Below the pieces are notes generated by a model, which searched no databases, had not been told where the DNA came from, and saw nothing but the letters and a program-made list of their open reading frames with translations. A stretch of 5,673 bases of DNA from Labilithrix luteola. Lineage in GTDB: Bacteria > Myxococcota_A > Polyangia > Polyangiales > Polyangiaceae. Shown in pieces: positions 4,276 through 5,673 of the stretch (position 1 is its first letter; every line of letters starts with the position of its first letter). A program made the position numbers and the translations under genes. The stretch covers positions 1 through 5,673 of the forward strand of contig JAMFST010000009.1 in assembly GCA_026225435.1 (NCBI GenBank). Direction: 5' to 3'.

Positions 4276-5673
4276 GCACGCAACCGCCGTTGCAGCCGAT
4301 TGGCAAGCTGGATACCCGGACGCCTGCGCCGCGTCCGGCGCGTGCCTCGTTCCCGAGCGATCCCTCGGGGCGGTCGCGGCCCTCACGACCGGGTCGCTCG
4401 CGTCCGCCGCGCAGCAAGCTGCAGCGGTTCGTGCGCAAGGCGCTGCGCTGGACGATCCGCATCGGGCTGTCGCTGCTGGCGCTGGGTCTCGGTGGCGCGC
4501 TGGTCGCGTACCTGGTGATCAACCACTTCGAGGCGGAGCTGCCCGACGTCACCGATCTGTCGGCGAACTACCACCCGTCGCAGGTGACGCGCATCCTCGC
4601 CAAGGACGGCACGGTCCTCACCGAGCTGTTCACCGAGCGACGCACCGTGGTGGCGCTCGACGATCTACCGGCGCACGTGAAGCTGGCCATCCTCGCGGCC
4701 GAGGACGCCAACTTCTACAACGAGCTCGACGGGCTGAACTACTGGGGCATCGCCCGCGCCGCTCTCGTGAACCTGCGCGCCGGGCACACGCGGCAAGGCG
4801 CCTCCACGATCACCCAGCAGGTCGTCAAGGTGATGCTGCTCGATCCCGAGCGCACCTACTCGCGCAAGATCCGCGAGGCGCTCCTGGCGCGGAAGATCGA
4901 GCGCGCGCTCGGCAAGGACAAGATCCTTGAATTGTACATCAACCAGGTCAACTTCGGGCACGGGCGCTACGGCATCGAGGAGGCGGCTCGCTACAACTTC
5001 GGCAAGAGCGCCAAGAACCTGACCATCGCCGAGGCGGCCATGCTCGCCGGGTTGCTCCCCGGTCCGGAGATCTACTCGCCGCACAAGGACATGCAGAAGG
5101 CGCTGATGCGCCGCGCCTACGTGCTCGGGCAGATGCACGACAAGGGCTGGCTCGACGACGCCCGCTACGCCACCGCCGATGCGGAGAAGGTCACGCTGGC
5201 GACGGGCACCGAGGCGAACGACGAGCTCTGTCCGGAGATCGTCGAGTACGTGCGCAAGATGATCAAGGAGATCGATCCGGAGCGCGCGGCCAAGGGGGGC
5301 TTCGTGGTGACGACCACGATCGACCCGAAGCTGCAGGCGGCGGCGCGCAAGGCGGTGCGCGACGATCTCGAGGCGTTCGACAAGCGGCACGGCTGGCAAG
5401 GGGCGCACAAGGGGACGCTGGCTGCGCCGGTGGCGCCGACGTTCGGCGGGCCGGTGGCCAGCTCCGGCACCGGCAAGGACAAGAAGGGGAAGACAGCGGC
5501 GAAGAAGCCGGCGGCTCCGCCCGGTCCGGCGCCGTTCGAGGGGACGCCGACGTTCGAAGGGCACAAGGCGTACGGCGGCGTGGTCGAAGGGGCCGACGAC
5601 ACCGCCGGCACCTTCGACGTGCGCGTGGGCACCGTGGTGGGCACGGTGAAGCTGGCCGACTACGAGCGCTACA
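4272..5673 (+). CDS. mrcA: Class A penicillin-binding protein (PBP1A type), N-terminal part, runs off the window
   Basis: The frame is open from GTG 4272 to the window end (467 codons) with no stop. Residues 1-58 are a basic, Pro/Arg-rich cytoplasmic tail and about 62-83 a single signal-anchor helix. The glycosyltransferase-51 domain (about 105-270) has its motifs in order: AAEDANFY (142-149, catalytic E144), RQGASTITQQ (174-183), SRKIREALLARKIE (197-210, with conserved E202) and KILELYINQVNFGHGRYGIE (217-236). It polymerises lipid II into glycan chains outside the inner membrane. The linker typical of bifunctional enzymes, FVVTTTIDPKLQ (344-355), follows, then a Lys/Ala/Pro-rich insertion (about 378-428) and the start of an OB-like segment (VGTVVGTVKL, 452-461). 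The transpeptidase SxxK/SxN/KTG motifs lie beyond the window, so bifunctionality is inferred. The usual His of the FYxHxG motif is Glu151 here. GTG is the only start codon in this frame after the TAG at 4188; GAGG at 4257-4260 is 11 nt before it, rather far. Confidence 0.9.
   Translation, partial: MSTQPPLQPIGKLDTRTPAPRPARASFPSDPSGRSRPSRPGRSRPPRSKLQRFVRKALRWTIRIGLSLLALGLGGALVAYLVINHFEAELPDVTDLSANYHPSQVTRILAKDGTVLTELFTERRTVVALDDLPAHVKLAILAAEDANFYNELDGLNYWGIARAALVNLRAGHTRQGASTITQQVVKVMLLDPERTYSRKIREALLARKIERALGKDKILELYINQVNFGHGRYGIEEAARYNFGKSAKNLTIAEAAMLAGLLPGPEIYSPHKDMQKALMRRAYVLGQMHDKGWLDDARYATADAEKVTLATGTEANDELCPEIVEYVRKMIKEIDPERAAKGGFVVTTTIDPKLQAAARKAVRDDLEAFDKRHGWQGAHKGTLAAPVAPTFGGPVASSGTGKDKKGKTAAKKPAAPPGPAPFEGTPTFEGHKAYGGVVEGADDTAGTFDVRVGTVVGTVKLADYERY

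Noticed and set aside
4665..5564. A 299-codon minus-strand open frame opposite the penicillin-binding protein
   Set aside because: The plus strand encodes clear glycosyltransferase-51 motifs here, and the antisense product is Arg/Leu/Val/His-rich with no recognisable domain.

Overview
The window is very GC-rich DNA with strong G/C preference at codon third positions. A Hanks-type Ser/Thr kinase with a C-terminal membrane anchor sits beside ordinary Gram-negative housekeeping genes, including a lipoprotein signal peptide and a class A penicillin-binding protein. This fits a Gram-negative, deltaproteobacterial-type genome, most likely Myxococcota. That assignment is inferred from protein style, not from a marker gene.

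Layout. The left part (1-2217) is a leftward series of genes: a 74-codon membrane protein (2217-1993), a two-helix membrane protein overlapping it by 8 nt (2000-1615, probably frameshifted), pgeF (1451-759), a six-helix membrane protein (751-110), and the first 37 codons of a lipoprotein (113 to beyond base 1) joined by an ATGA overlap. A 158-bp miniature inverted-repeat element (1461-1618) sits between the two-helix membrane gene and pgeF. The right part (2302 onward) runs rightward: Ser/Thr kinase (2302-3456), a YfcF-type glutathione transferase (3484-4152), and a class A penicillin-binding protein (4272 to beyond the window end). An 84-bp divergent intergenic region (2218-2301) separates the two blocks.

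How the genes work together. pgeF (peptidoglycan editing) and the penicillin-binding protein (peptidoglycan polymerisation) both concern the cell wall, but they lie on opposite strands in different units, so no joint pathway is claimed. The kinase has no extracytoplasmic sensor domain and stands beside two small membrane proteins of unknown function.

Main unexpected observations. (1) The miniature element is bounded by CTAG. Removing it, with CTAG taken as a target duplication, rebuilds a clean junction in which the upstream gene's TAG stop is followed nine bases later by the pgeF ATG. (2) Four genes have a TA-rich -10-like hexamer 6-7 nt before a start codon, the layout expected of leaderless transcripts. 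(3) The penicillin-binding protein seems to start at a GTG that overlaps a 24-codon upstream ORF, and the best promoter points at that ORF, so its true start is uncertain. (4) The two-helix membrane gene appears to change frame near base 1735. I see no rRNA, tRNA, CRISPR array, riboswitch or convincing intrinsic terminator.
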